Shown here: positions 53,865 to 63,032 of the stretch, piece by piece
Numbering within the stretch: the first letter of the stretch is position 1
Layout of the letters: every line of letters begins with the position of its first letter
Origin: an uncultured Alphaproteobacteria bacterium
GTDB lineage: Bacteria > Pseudomonadota > Alphaproteobacteria > Methylaequorales > Methylaequoraceae
Reading direction: 5' to 3'
Length of the DNA: 64,000 nt
Assembly: GCA_902536655.1 (NCBI GenBank)
Contig: CACAYF010000004.1
Location: forward strand, 1 to 64,000
The notes under the pieces: model-generated
What the model saw: only the letters and a program-made list of their open reading frames with translations
Databases searched by the model: none
Told to the model about the DNA's origin: nothing
Position numbers and translations under genes: made by a program

Positions 53865-54989
53865 ATGAGAAAATATAAACTTTTATATTTCGTAAGTGAA
53901 GATGAATATTTTTTGTCCCATAAAATCGATCAAGCTTGCTCAGCGTTAAAAAATAACTTCGAGGTACTTGTAGTTTGTAATTTTACAGACAAGGAAAAAA
54001 AAATACAATCTTATGGTTTTAAAACAAAGCACATTGAAATAATTAGAGGATCAATAAATCCTTTAAGAGAATTATTTTGTATCATAAAATTATTTTTGAT
54101 TATTATAAAGTTTAAGCCAGATTTAATTCAAAGTGTTGCTCTAAAACCTATCTTGTACACCTCGATAATATCTAAGGTATTTAGAAAACAAAAAATGATA
54201 TTTTGCGTTGTTGGGCTGGGTTACGTTTTTATAAGCAAAAAAATATCATCAAAAATTTTAAAATTTACGTATGTAAGTTTAATAAATATTTTTTTAAAAA
54301 AAATGAGGGTTCTTTTTATTTTCCAGAATAAAGAAGATAAATTGATTTTTAAAAATAACAAAATTACTAAGTTTGCCAAAACAACTATTATTTATGGTTC
54401 TGGAGTAGATACAGATTTATTTAAAAGTAAAAAAACAAAAAAAATATATGATATAATATTTCATTCAAGGATATTATATGACAAAGGGATTCTGGAATTA
54501 ATAAATGCAATAAAAGAAATAAGAAAAAAAAAAAAAATTTCTGTTTTGATTCTTGGTAATCCAGACATGCAAAATCGAGCATCAGTTAAAGTAAGTATGT
54601 TAGAGCAGTGGCAGAGTGAAAAATTAATTATATGGAAAGGGGAAAAAAAGAATGTTCTACCATATCTTCAAAAATCAAAAATTGCTGTTTTACCCTCTTA
54701 CAGAGAAGGACTCCCAAAAAATCTTCTCGAAGCTGCCAGCTGTGAACTCCCCATCATAACAACAGATGTAGTTGGTTGCAAAGAAATATGCCGTAATAAT
54801 TTTAATGGACAATTGGTTCCTGCACAAAATTATATTCACTTATCTAAAGCTATCGAAAACATTCTCAACAACCCTAAACTTTCAAATTTTTACGGTAAAA
54901 ATGGTAGAAAGTTAGTTATTGAAAAATTTTCAACCAAGATAATTATAAAAAAATTCCTCGAAGTTTATAATGAGTTTTTATTAGAATAA
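53865..54989 (+). CDS. GT-B glycosyltransferase (family 4-type)
   Basis: A 374-residue glycosyltransferase for surface polysaccharide or lipid-linked glycan. The N-terminal domain has the [19 protein letters not shown] opening typical of WcaA/WbpX-type enzymes; the C-terminal domain has [24 protein letters not shown], the motif [22 protein letters not shown] (named by [11 protein letters not shown]) and [10 protein letters not shown]. It is a GT-B retaining enzyme with unknown donor. The 3' end overlaps fhs by 9 bases. Confidence 0.9.
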   Translation: MRKYKLLYFVSEDEYFLSHKIDQACSALKNNFEVLVVCNFTDKEKKIQSYGFKTKHIEIIRGSINPLRELFCIIKLFLIIIKFKPDLIQSVALKPILYTSIISKVFRKQKMIFCVVGLGYVFISKKISSKILKFTYVSLINIFLKKMRVLFIFQNKEDKLIFKNNKITKFAKTTIIYGSGVDTDLFKSKKTKKIYDIIFHSRILYDKGILELINAIKEIRKKKKISVLILGNPDMQNRASVKVSMLEQWQSEKLIIWKGEKKNVLPYLQKSKIAVLPSYREGLPKNLLEAASCELPIITTDVVGCKEICRNNFNGQLVPAQNYIHLSKAIENILNNPKLSNFYGKNGRKLVIEKFSTKIIIKKFLEVYNEFLLE

Positions 54990-56663
54990 ACCTTGAATGT
55001 TTCCATCAGATCCTATTTTTACTTCGTAAGCAGCAGGTTTCTTAGGCAAACCAGGCATGGTCATTATGTCTCCAGCTATTGCGACGATGAATTCGGCTCC
55101 CGCAGATAACCTGATCTCTCTAATATGAATATCATGATTTTCAGGGGCACATTTATTTTTTGGATCGGTACTAAAGCTATATTGAGTTTTTGCCATGCAG
55201 ACTGGAAAATGGTTATAACCTAACTTTGATATTTCGTCTAATTTTTTTAGTGCAGGTTGCGAAAAGGTAACATCTGATGCCCTGTAAATTTCTTTTGATA
55301 TTTTCTTTATTTTTTCTTTTACGTCGTCTTCATCATCATAGGTAAATTTTAGTTCTGCCTTTTTATTTTGGATGGTTGAAATAACAGTTTCTGCTAATTT
55401 TGAAGCTCCTTTTCCACCATCTTTCCAATGTTCAGCTAGTATTGCATTAACTCCAAGTTCCTCACACACTTTTTGAACTTTTATAATTTCGTTTTTAGTA
55501 TCTGTGGGAAATCTATTTAAAGCTACTACAGTAGGTATTCCAAATTTTGAAAGATTTTCTATGTGTCTTAATAGATTTGGTAGTCCCTTCTCAACAGCTT
55601 TTAGGTTTTCTTCACCAAGATTTTTAGGGTCAACTTCTCCATGAAGTTTGAGAGCCCTTACTGTAGCAACTACAACAGCACATGAAGGTCTCAAACCGGT
55701 TTTTCTGCATTTTATATTTAAAAATTTCTCAGCACCTAAATCGGCTCCAAAACCTGCCTCTGTTACGACATAATCAGAGAGTTTCAAAGCAGTCTTAGTT
55801 GCAATAACTGTGTTGCATCCATGTGCAATATTTGCAAATGGTCCCCCATGAATAAAAGCAGGATTATTCTCAAGTGTTTGTACTAAATTTGGTTGAAGCG
55901 CGTCCTTGAGCAGTACTGACATTGCGCCATCAGCTTTTATATCTCTGCAAAAAATTGGATCCAGATCTCTTGTGTACCCTATAATAATTTTTCCTAACCT
56001 CTCCTTCAAGTCCTCAAAATCTGTTGCCAAACAGAGTATTGCCATGACTTCAGATGCGACTGTTATATCAAAACCATCTTCCCTTGAGAATCCGTTCGAA
56101 ATTCCACCCAAAGAGTTTGTAATTGACCTCAGTGCTCTGTCATTCATGTCTACAACTCTTCTCCAAGCAACTCTCCTGCTGTCAATTTTAGGCTCTAAAT
56201 TCCAATATATATGATTATCAATCATTGCAGAAAGAAGCATATGCGCAGATGTAATTGCATGAAAATCACCAGTAAAGTGTAAATTAATATCCTCCATGGG
56301 AACAACTTGTGCATATCCACCACCTGCTGCACCACCTTTCATGCCGAAACATGGCCCTAGGCTCGGTTCTCTTAGTGCAACCATGGCTTTTTTACCAATA
56401 AAATTAAGACCATCAGTAAGTCCAACTGAAGTTGTAGTCTTACCTTCTCCAGCAGTTGTGGGGGTCATCGCAGTAACTAAGATTAATTTTCCGTCATCTT
56501 TTTTACTAAGTTCACTAATGAAGCCTGAATCAACTTTTGCTTTGAAATGTCCGTATGGAACTAAGTTTTTTTCATCGATAGATAGTCTATTTGAAGCAAC
56601 CTCAGAGATTTTTAGTTTTTTTGCTTCTCTCGCAATCTCAAGATCTGTTTTATAATCGCTCAA
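54981..56663 (-). CDS. fhs: Formate-tetrahydrofolate ligase
   Basis: Makes 10-formyl-tetrahydrofolate from formate, ATP and THF. The 560-residue protein has the P-loop [16 protein letters not shown] (about residues 67-82), [24 protein letters not shown] (named by [15 protein letters not shown]) and [10 protein letters not shown]. In methylotrophs Fhs returns formate carbon to the folate pool; here it would process formate that the Fhc route could release, but fhcA is 50 kb away in this window. Transcribed toward the glycosyltransferase, overlapping it by 9 bases. Confidence 0.97.
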   Translation of the reverse strand: MSDYKTDLEIAREAKKLKISEVASNRLSIDEKNLVPYGHFKAKVDSGFISELSKKDDGKLILVTAMTPTTAGEGKTTTSVGLTDGLNFIGKKAMVALREPSLGPCFGMKGGAAGGGYAQVVPMEDINLHFTGDFHAITSAHMLLSAMIDNHIYWNLEPKIDSRRVAWRRVVDMNDRALRSITNSLGGISNGFSREDGFDITVASEVMAILCLATDFEDLKERLGKIIIGYTRDLDPIFCRDIKADGAMSVLLKDALQPNLVQTLENNPAFIHGGPFANIAHGCNTVIATKTALKLSDYVVTEAGFGADLGAEKFLNIKCRKTGLRPSCAVVVATVRALKLHGEVDPKNLGEENLKAVEKGLPNLLRHIENLSKFGIPTVVALNRFPTDTKNEIIKVQKVCEELGVNAILAEHWKDGGKGASKLAETVISTIQNKKAELKFTYDDEDDVKEKIKKISKEIYRASDVTFSQPALKKLDEISKLGYNHFPVCMAKTQYSFSTDPKNKCAPENHDIHIREIRLSAGAEFIVAIAGDIMTMPGLPKKPAAYEVKIGSDGNIQGLF

Positions 56664-56682
56664 AATTTCACCTTACAAACAA

Positions 56683-57072
56683 TCAATTAGATTGTTTTGA
56701 TCTACATTTTTTTATATTCAAAATATTTATCATATCATTTTTTATTGATAATTCCTCTAAAAATTTATTTTGTAGTTCATATGCTTCTTTTTCTTTAAAA
56801 GCATTTTCAATTTTTAGATCAGACTGAAAAGAATGAATAATTTCATGAAGTAAAATTGATTGATTACACGGGTCATTATAATCACTGTTTGAAATAAATA
56901 TTCCGTATTCATCTGAGAAAAACGCAATTACTGGACATTTACCTCCACAAACCATTTCCTGGATGACTTTTGGTTCTACAACATTGATTGGAAAATCAAA
57001 TTTACTAGTATCATAATTTGTGTTAATTGAAATCCATTGTAATAAAATATTAATTAAATTTGAAAGTGTCAT
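56683..57072 (-). CDS. Putative zincin-like metallopeptidase (DUF6647-like)
   Basis: A 129-residue small protein with the zinc-protease motif HEIIH (LLHEIIHSFQ, about residue 84) and a downstream acidic helix (KEKEAYELQNKFLEELS) that would supply the third ligand. It resembles small proteobacterial zincin-like domains, DUF6647 among them. There is no signal peptide. The start is 12 bases from the divergent pyrE start. It may be a protease or an inactive zincin fold. Confidence 0.72.
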   Translation of the reverse strand: MTLSNLINILLQWISINTNYDTSKFDFPINVVEPKVIQEMVCGGKCPVIAFFSDEYGIFISNSDYNDPCNQSILLHEIIHSFQSDLKIENAFKEKEAYELQNKFLEELSIKNDMINILNIKKCRSKQSN

Positions 57073-57084
57073 AAATTCTATAAC

Positions 57085-57723
57085 ATGGTTAAAAATGTAT
57101 CTGACATAGCTGCTGAAATTCTTATTGACTTAAAATGTATTAACTTTAGTCCAAAAAAACAATTTAAATTGACATCTGGTAAAAAAAGTCCTGTATATTG
57201 TGATTGTAGACGCATAATTTCGTTTCCTAAAGAAAGAAAAAAGTTAATTAATCTTGGTATATCCAAATTAAAAAAAAAATCAAAGTTTAATAAGATTTCA
57301 AATATTGCAGGTGGTGAATCTGCTGGTATTCCATTTGCTGCATTTATTGCACAAAAACTTAATTTACCAATGACCTATATAAGAAAAGAAAAAAAAAAGT
57401 TTGGGAAAAGTTCACAGATTGAAGGTTTGTTGAATAAAGAAGATAATGTTCTTTTAGCTGAGGATTTAATGACTGATGGTGGAAGCAAGCTTAGATTCTT
57501 AGATGCAATTCATAAATTAGGAGCAAATATTAGCGGCATATTTGTCATCTTCAACTACGGAATAATCAAAGATTATTATATATTTAAGAAAAAAAAGATC
57601 GAGGTTATTTTTCTTACTGAATGGAGTAATGTTCTAAACGTAGCACTTAGGAAAAAACTGCTAACAAATGAAGAAGTAGGTATTATCAATTCATTTCTTG
57701 AAAAATTGAAAGTTAAAAGTTAG
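57085..57723 (+). CDS. pyrE: Orotate phosphoribosyltransferase
   Basis: Adds ribose phosphate to orotate in pyrimidine synthesis. The 212-residue protein shows FKLTSGKKSPVYCDCRRIISFP (named by TSGKKSPVYCDCRRIISF), IAGGESAGIPFAA and the PRPP loop VLLAEDLMTDGGS. Length is normal. It is divergent from the zincin-like gene with only 12 bases between start codons and overlaps thiG by 11 bases at the 3' end. Confidence 0.96.
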   Translation: MVKNVSDIAAEILIDLKCINFSPKKQFKLTSGKKSPVYCDCRRIISFPKERKKLINLGISKLKKKSKFNKISNIAGGESAGIPFAAFIAQKLNLPMTYIRKEKKKFGKSSQIEGLLNKEDNVLLAEDLMTDGGSKLRFLDAIHKLGANISGIFVIFNYGIIKDYYIFKKKKIEVIFLTEWSNVLNVALRKKLLTNEEVGIINSFLEKLKVKS

Positions 57724-58486
57724 AAATTTTACCTTTAAATGATGTGCTTTCTAAAGCCATTTTTCTTTTTTCTATAATTCCAGATTTATACCCTAATCTT
57801 CCTGAAATTATAGCTAACTTCATAGCATTAGCCATACTTATTGGATCTAATGATCTTGCAACAGAAGAATTTAATAAAACTCCATCAAATCCCATTTCCA
57901 TTATTTTTGTGGCATCACTTGGTTTACCAATTCCGGCATCAATAAATATTTTTCCAGAGCACATTCTTCTAATAATTTCTAGATTATGTTCATTTCTTAC
58001 TCCGAGTCCTGATCCGATTGGAGATACTAAAGGCATAACTATTTCACAACCTAGATCCTCTAATCTTTTACAAAGAATTGGATCATCAGAGCAGTATACA
58101 AAAACTCTAAAATTTTTTTTTACCAGGTTCTTACATGCATCAAACAACTCAATAGGGTCAGGTAATAACATTTCTTTGTCACTAATCAATTCAAGTTTTA
58201 TCCAATTCGTTTGAAGAGTTTCTCGAGCTAATTCTGCTGTTAAAATTGCTTCTTTTTGAGTAAAACAACCTGCAGTATTTGGTAAGAAAGAATATTCCTT
58301 ACTTAGTTGATCTAAAAAATTTTCTGCGGAAGACAAATTTAGTCTTCTTATTGCAACTGTGATTATTTGTGTTTCAGAAATTTCCAAGGACTTATTCATA
58401 ACATCTAAATTAGGATAGAGAGATGTACCCATAATCAAACGAGAATTAAATTTTTTTCCATCAATTACTAAATAATCTGATTTCAT
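57713..58486 (-). CDS. thiG: Thiazole synthase
   Basis: Condenses ThiS-thiocarboxylate, dehydroglycine and deoxyxylulose phosphate to the thiazole of thiamine. The 257-residue TIM-barrel enzyme has NTAGCFTQKEAILTAELARE (named by NTAGCFT), IKLELISDKEMLLPDP with the Schiff-base Lys, IGSGLGVRN and IDAGIGKPSDATKIMEMGFDGVLLNSSVA (named by DAGIGKPSDA and GVLLNSSVA). It forms a thiO-thiS-thiG operon; thiG follows thiS by 3 bases. ThiF, ThiC, ThiE and ThiD are not in the window. Confidence 0.97.
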   Translation of the reverse strand: MKSDYLVIDGKKFNSRLIMGTSLYPNLDVMNKSLEISETQIITVAIRRLNLSSAENFLDQLSKEYSFLPNTAGCFTQKEAILTAELARETLQTNWIKLELISDKEMLLPDPIELFDACKNLVKKNFRVFVYCSDDPILCKRLEDLGCEIVMPLVSPIGSGLGVRNEHNLEIIRRMCSGKIFIDAGIGKPSDATKIMEMGFDGVLLNSSVARSLDPISMANAMKLAIISGRLGYKSGIIEKRKMALESTSFKGKISNF

Positions 58487-58489
58487 AAA

Positions 58490-58720
58490 TCACCCCCCAA
58501 AAAATGGAGCAACAATTTCAATTTTGTCTTGAAAGTTTATTTTTTTTTTTTTCCATTTATATCTCTCAATTAACTGATTATTTACAGCTACAGCAATTTT
58601 TGATTCCTTCAGAACAGATTTGTTAAGAAAGATTTCAATTAAATCCTCTAAATAAGGTTCTTTAAGTTCACAAATAAAATTCTTGCCATTAATAAAGTAT
58701 TTATTTTTTAAGTTCTTCAT
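58490..58720 (-). CDS. thiS: Sulfur carrier protein ThiS
   Basis: A 76-residue ubiquitin-like sulfur carrier ending in the required Gly-Gly (APFFGG), which is adenylated and thiocarboxylated by ThiF. I start at the ATG at 58720 (MKNLKNKYFING); the longer frame to 58801 would overlap thiO and has an unusual N-terminal extension. Internal landmarks are AVAVNNQLIERYKW and IEIVAPFF. It lies between thiO and thiG, 22 bases from the former. Confidence 0.88.
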   Translation of the reverse strand: MKNLKNKYFINGKNFICELKEPYLEDLIEIFLNKSVLKESKIAVAVNNQLIERYKWKKKKINFQDKIEIVAPFFGG

Positions 58721-58742
58721 AATTAAATGATAAACTAAAAAA

Positions 58743-59837
58743 TTATAAATTAAATCTTTTAGGGGAAAAAAATTTGTGTTCTTTTGCAATGTTTTCCTCA
58801 AATATATATTGTGAAATAATTTGTGAAGTAATCGGAGCTAATAAAATTCCATTCCTATAGTGACCGAAATTACAAATTATATCTGGTGAAACTGATTCTA
58901 ATGGTCCAATAATTGGATTTCCGTCGTAAACTGCTGGACGCAGACCTACCTTTATTTCATTCAAAGTTACATCCTCAAGTTTTGGTAAAGATTCCCACAA
59001 TGAATTAGTTAAAAAAAACAATTCATCCATTTTTACAGAACTATCAAAACCCTTTTCTTCCTCAGTTGCACCAACAGCTAAAATTTCATTTTCCCTTTGA
59101 GCAATATAAATATTCTTAAACCAAAGATTGTGATTGAATTTTAATAATGGGGCCTTGAGTAACAACGAAATTCCTTTAAGTGGTCTTGTAGGAAATTTAA
59201 TTCCAAAAGAATTATATATTATTTCATTACTCCAAACTCCGCATGAAATGACAACCTTATCAAAGCCAAAACTTTTATCATTTAATAATATTTTTTTTTT
59301 CTTTATGGTTATACTTTTTATTTTCTTTTCATAAATTATTTCTCCTCCTAATCCCAAAACTTCTTTAATAAGAAAGTTCTTATAAAGCATTGGGTTTACC
59401 TGATTTTGTTTATCACAGAATAAGGATCCAACAATATTAGAGTTTAGAAATGGCTCCATCCTTAGAGTCTCATTTTTTGATAGAATAATCGAATCATAAC
59501 CTAAAGTTTCAAAAAACTTTTGCTTAAACCTTAATTTTTCTTCATCATCTTTATTAAGAGCTATCATTAAGGAAGAATTATTTTTCAATCCCACGATTTT
59601 AGAAAAATTCGTATTTTTTTGGAGTTTCTCCCAAATAATTTTGGATTCTATCATTAGATCAAAAAGTTTTCTTTCAAGGGGCTTAGCCTCTATAAGAGGT
59701 GCTAACATCCCTACTGAAGCGATGGTGGATTTTGCTTTAATATCGCTTGTGTCAAAAATTTTTACTTTTTTTCCTTTATTCAATAAATCGTACCCTAAAG
59801 ATAGTCCAATAATACCTGCACCTAAAATTATGATCAT
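58743..59837 (-). CDS. thiO: Glycine oxidase ThiO
   Basis: Makes dehydroglycine for ThiG in the aerobic thiazole route. The 364-residue FAD-dependent oxidase starts IILGAGIIGLSLGYDL (dinucleotide motif at the N-terminus) and has KGISLLLKAP, GATEEEKGFDSS and VGLRPAVYDGNPIIGP with FGHYRNGILLAP at the C-terminus. The ATG at 59837 is preferred over an in-frame TTG. First gene of thiO-thiS-thiG, divergent from msrB by 65 bases; that gap is too short for a TPP riboswitch. Confidence 0.93.
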   Translation of the reverse strand: MIIILGAGIIGLSLGYDLLNKGKKVKIFDTSDIKAKSTIASVGMLAPLIEAKPLERKLFDLMIESKIIWEKLQKNTNFSKIVGLKNNSSLMIALNKDDEEKLRFKQKFFETLGYDSIILSKNETLRMEPFLNSNIVGSLFCDKQNQVNPMLYKNFLIKEVLGLGGEIIYEKKIKSITIKKKKILLNDKSFGFDKVVISCGVWSNEIIYNSFGIKFPTRPLKGISLLLKAPLLKFNHNLWFKNIYIAQRENEILAVGATEEEKGFDSSVKMDELFFLTNSLWESLPKLEDVTLNEIKVGLRPAVYDGNPIIGPLESVSPDIICNFGHYRNGILLAPITSQIISQYIFEENIAKEHKFFSPKRFNL

Positions 59838-59902
59838 AAAAAACAATAAACTGTAAATATTTTTATTTTAATTTATAATAACTTTATTATATGTGAATTA
59901 GA

Positions 59903-60283
59903 ATGAGGAAATCAGAATTAAAATTTAAACTATCAGAACTTGCATTTCAAGTCACTCAAAATGCTGCAACGGAACCCCCTTTTACGGGTGAATTCTTCGA
60001 TTTTTTTGAAGATGGTGTATATAAGTGCATATGTTGTGATGTTACACTATTTAGCTCGGAACACAAGTTTAACTCCTCCACTGGTTGGCCTAGTTTTTAT
60101 TCATGTATCAATGAGGGAGTAATTGATGAAATTGAGGACAATACATTTGGAATGAAAAGAGTTGAAGTTGTTTGTTCTAACTGTAAAGCACATCTTGGGC
60201 ATGTGTTTGATGATGGACCAAAACCATCTTCTAGAAGATACTGTATTAATTCAGTTGCATTGAGCTTTACAAAAAATGATTGA
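59903..60283 (+). CDS. msrB: Peptide-methionine (R)-S-oxide reductase
   Basis: Repairs methionine-R-sulfoxide. The 126-residue zinc MsrB has CxxC pairs CICC and CSNC, the FNSSTGWPSF motif, HLGHVFDDGPKPSSRRYCINSVALSF (named by RRYCINSVALSF) and catalytic Cys114. The usual start TEPPFTGEF at about residue 26 follows a basic N-terminus. It overlaps hemA by 8 bases. Confidence 0.97.
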   Translation: MRKSELKFKLSELAFQVTQNAATEPPFTGEFFDFFEDGVYKCICCDVTLFSSEHKFNSSTGWPSFYSCINEGVIDEIEDNTFGMKRVEVVCSNCKAHLGHVFDDGPKPSSRRYCINSVALSFTKND

Positions 60284-61574
60284 TTATTTAGAAATTTTTA
60301 AAAAAAGTTTAGACAAACTTAAATACGAAGGCAATTATAGAGTTTTTGCTGATCTAGAAAAATTAGCTGGAAATTTTCCTCAAGCCTTGAACTATAAAGA
60401 CAACTCAGTATCAGAAGTTACAGTTTGGTGTAGCAACGATTACTTGGGAATGAGTCAAAATAAGGATGTTCTAGAGAATATGACCAATGCTTTAAAAAAA
60501 GTTGGTGCTGGTTCTGGGGGAACTAGAAATATTTCTGGGACCAATCATTATCATGTTCTTCTAGAAAGAGAACTTTGCTATCTACATCAAAAAGAGGCCG
60601 CACTTTTGTTTAACTCTGGATATTTAGCTAACCAAGCTACCTTATCAACATTAGGTAAAAAAATTCCTAATTGCGTATTTTTTTCTGATGAAAAAAACCA
60701 TGCATCTATGATTCAGGGTATAAAAAACTCAGGTGCAAAAAAGGTAATCTTTAAACATAATAATTTAAATGATTTAGAAAAAAATCTCCAAAAATTCCCG
60801 AAATCTCAGCCTAAAATAATTGCATTTGAATCTGTTTATTCTATGGATGGCGATTTTTCACCTATAAGAAGCATCAGTAATCTTGCTAAAAAATATAATG
60901 CCTTAACTTTTTTGGACGAAGTTCACGCGGTCGGAATCTATGGAGAACGAGGAGCAGGAGTAGCTGAACGAGACAAAGTCATGGATCAAGTAGACATAAT
61001 ACAGGGAACTTTAGCAAAAGCTTTCGGAGTCATTGGTGGTTATATAACTGCAAAAAAAGAAACAATTGATTTCGTAAGAAGTTTTTCCTCTGGTTTCATT
61101 TTTACGACTTCTTTACCTCCTTGTATTGCCGCTGGCGCTTACGCATCTATCAGACATTTAAAGTTTTCCTCATCAGAGAGAGAAAAGTTGTTTAAAGTTG
61201 TAAAGGACCTAAAGAGTTCACTCAAAAAAAATAATATACCCTTTATAGATAATAACAGTCATATCATTCCAGTTATCATAGGCGACCCCTTACTTTGTAA
61301 AAAAGCAAGCCAAATATTGCTTGATGATTTCCAGGTATACGTTCAACCAATAAACTATCCGACAGTGCCTAAGGGTGAAGAAAGGTTAAGAATTACTGCT
61401 TCTCCCCAACATACGCCAAAGATGATCAAAAAACTTGTGACGGCTTTGTGTTCTGTGTATAAAAACCTTGAGATCAACAAATCGATACCCGTCTCACTTG
61501 ATAAAGACTCTGTAGCGCCTAGCACAACTAACCTTGCGTCTAGCAATGTTAATGCCCCTATACCAGCATCCTAA
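60276..61574 (+). CDS. hemA: 5-Aminolevulinate synthase (ALAS)
   Basis: Condenses glycine and succinyl-CoA to 5-aminolevulinate, the C4 entry to haem found in alphaproteobacteria and mitochondria. The 432-residue protein has WCSNDYLGMS, GSGGTRNISGT, the SVYSMDGDF motif, LDEVHAVGIYGERGAG, and the PLP Lys248 (TLAKAFGVIGGY), the same residue number as in Rhodobacter ALAS. A Ser/Asn/Ala-rich tail (SLDKDSVAPSTTNLA...) is extra. It overlaps msrB by 8 bases and converges with pdxH by 2 bases. Confidence 0.97.
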   Translation: MIDYLEIFKKSLDKLKYEGNYRVFADLEKLAGNFPQALNYKDNSVSEVTVWCSNDYLGMSQNKDVLENMTNALKKVGAGSGGTRNISGTNHYHVLLERELCYLHQKEAALLFNSGYLANQATLSTLGKKIPNCVFFSDEKNHASMIQGIKNSGAKKVIFKHNNLNDLEKNLQKFPKSQPKIIAFESVYSMDGDFSPIRSISNLAKKYNALTFLDEVHAVGIYGERGAGVAERDKVMDQVDIIQGTLAKAFGVIGGYITAKKETIDFVRSFSSGFIFTTSLPPCIAAGAYASIRHLKFSSSEREKLFKVVKDLKSSLKKNNIPFIDNNSHIIPVIIGDPLLCKKASQILLDDFQVYVQPINYPTVPKGEERLRITASPQHTPKMIKKLVTALCSVYKNLEINKSIPVSLDKDSVAPSTTNLASSNVNAPIPAS

Positions 61575-61575
61575 T

Positions 61576-62145
61576 CTATGGTGAAAGCATCTTTCTTTGC
61601 CAAACTTTGTTTCTTAAAAAATAAACTTCACGCTGGTGCAATCTAAAGTTACCTTGCTGCCAAAATTCAAATTCCTTTGGTTGTATTTTTATTCCAACCC
61701 AATAATCTGGTCTTGGAACATCGGAGCCTTTGAACATTTTTTCAAACTTTTTTTCTCTTTGCTTTAAGTAGCTGAATGATTTTATTTGAGAAGACTGATC
61801 AGATGCCCATGCGCCAATTTGGCTACCTCTTGGTCTTGAGGCAAAATATTTGTCGGATGTTTTATCGTCAACAATACTACCTTTACCAACAATCCTTATC
61901 TGCTTATGAATGGATTCCCAATAAAAACACATAGAAAGTTTCTTATTGTATTTGAAATGACTGCCTTTGTTACTATTTAAGTTTGTAAAGAAAACAAAAC
62001 CATCTTCAAGGATTAATTTTAAAAGAACCATTCGCGTGTGTGGTTGTCCCTTATTTTCAGTTCCAAGAGCAAAGGCGGTATGGTCGAAGGTATGGTTTTT
62101 TTTTGCAAGATTAAACCACATATTAAATTTTTTAAAAGGATTCAT
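61576..62145 (-). CDS. pdxH: Pyridoxamine 5'-phosphate oxidase
   Basis: Oxidises pyridoxine or pyridoxamine phosphate to PLP with FMN. From the ATG at 62145 (NPFKKFNMWFNLAKK start, AGGATT nearby) it is 189 residues; the frame extends upstream to 62196 but the N-terminal addition is not family-like. Landmarks: GQPHTRMVLLK, FFTNLNSNKGSH, SRPRGSQIGAWAS and the C-terminal FRLHQREVY. ALAS itself needs PLP, so adjacency of pdxH and hemA is functionally sensible. Confidence 0.95.
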   Translation of the reverse strand: MNPFKKFNMWFNLAKKNHTFDHTAFALGTENKGQPHTRMVLLKLILEDGFVFFTNLNSNKGSHFKYNKKLSMCFYWESIHKQIRIVGKGSIVDDKTSDKYFASRPRGSQIGAWASDQSSQIKSFSYLKQREKKFEKMFKGSDVPRPDYWVGIKIQPKEFEFWQQGNFRLHQREVYFLRNKVWQRKMLSP

Positions 62146-62217
62146 TATGTATTTTATGTTAAAAATATTATATAAGAGTAAATAACTGTTAATCAATAAG
62201 TTTGCTAAGGATCAAAG

Positions 62218-63030
62218 ATGGACTCACTAATAAAATTAAATGGTAAAAAAGGCTTAATTCTTGGAATAGCTAATGAAAAATCAATAGCATGGGGAATTGC
62301 AGAAAAGTTAAGTCAGTGCGGAGCAGAACTGGCATTTTCATATGTTAATGAGTCTATAAAAAAAAGAGTTCTTCCACTAGCAGAAAAATGTAAATCACAA
62401 ATAGTTCTTGAATGCGACGTAACTTCTGATTCAAGCATTGATAATTTTTTTACGGAATTATCAGGAATTTGGGAGTCGTTTGATTTTCTTGTCCACTCCA
62501 TTGCATTTTCCGACAAAAATCAATTAAAAGGTGACTATGTAGATACTTCCAGAGAAAATTTTATTAATACACTTGACGTATCTTGTTATTCATTTACTGC
62601 TTTATGTCAAAGAGCTCAACATTTTATGAAAGCAGGAGGTCAAATACTAACACTTTCATATCTTGGTGCTGAAAGAGTAATGCCACATTATAATGTGATG
62701 GGTATAGCAAAGGCGGCATTAGAAACTAGCGTAAAATACATGGCGGTTGATCTCGGTAAAAAAAATATTAGAGTTAATGCAATATCAGCTGGACCTATAA
62801 AAACTTTAGCTGCGTCAGGAATTTCTGATTTCAGATACATATTAAAATGGAATGAATATAATTCACCATTAAAAAGAGTCACTTCAATAGATGAAGTTGG
62901 TAAAAATTCGGTGTACCTTTTATCAGACTTGTCATCAGGAGTAACCGGAGAAATAGTTCATGTAGACTGTGGATACCATGTTGTTGGCATGAAATCTGTT
63001 GATGCACCAGATATTACTGTAGAACGCTGA
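62218..63030 (+). CDS. fabI: Enoyl-[acyl-carrier-protein] reductase [NADH]
   Basis: Last step of each fatty-acid elongation cycle. The 270-residue SDR-like enzyme has the FabI-specific N-terminal [23 protein letters not shown] (named by [12 protein letters not shown]), [23 protein letters not shown] with catalytic Tyr158 and Lys165, and [14 protein letters not shown]. FabI-type catalytic Tyr148 also falls in place. It is 3 bases upstream of aroC and divergent from pdxH. Confidence 0.97.
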   Translation: MDSLIKLNGKKGLILGIANEKSIAWGIAEKLSQCGAELAFSYVNESIKKRVLPLAEKCKSQIVLECDVTSDSSIDNFFTELSGIWESFDFLVHSIAFSDKNQLKGDYVDTSRENFINTLDVSCYSFTALCQRAQHFMKAGGQILTLSYLGAERVMPHYNVMGIAKAALETSVKYMAVDLGKKNIRVNAISAGPIKTLAASGISDFRYILKWNEYNSPLKRVTSIDEVGKNSVYLLSDLSSGVTGEIVHVDCGYHVVGMKSVDAPDITVER

Positions 63031-63032
63031 GC

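Noticed and set aside
56296-56655. 119-residue open frame opposite fhs
   Set aside because: Antisense shadow of formate-tetrahydrofolate ligase; no independent evidence.
57744-58214. 156-residue open frame opposite thiG
   Set aside because: Antisense to an intact thiG with all motifs, without its own support.
59838-59902. TPP riboswitch upstream of thiO
   Set aside because: The gap is only 65 bases and lacks the conserved thi-box pairings; too short for a full element.
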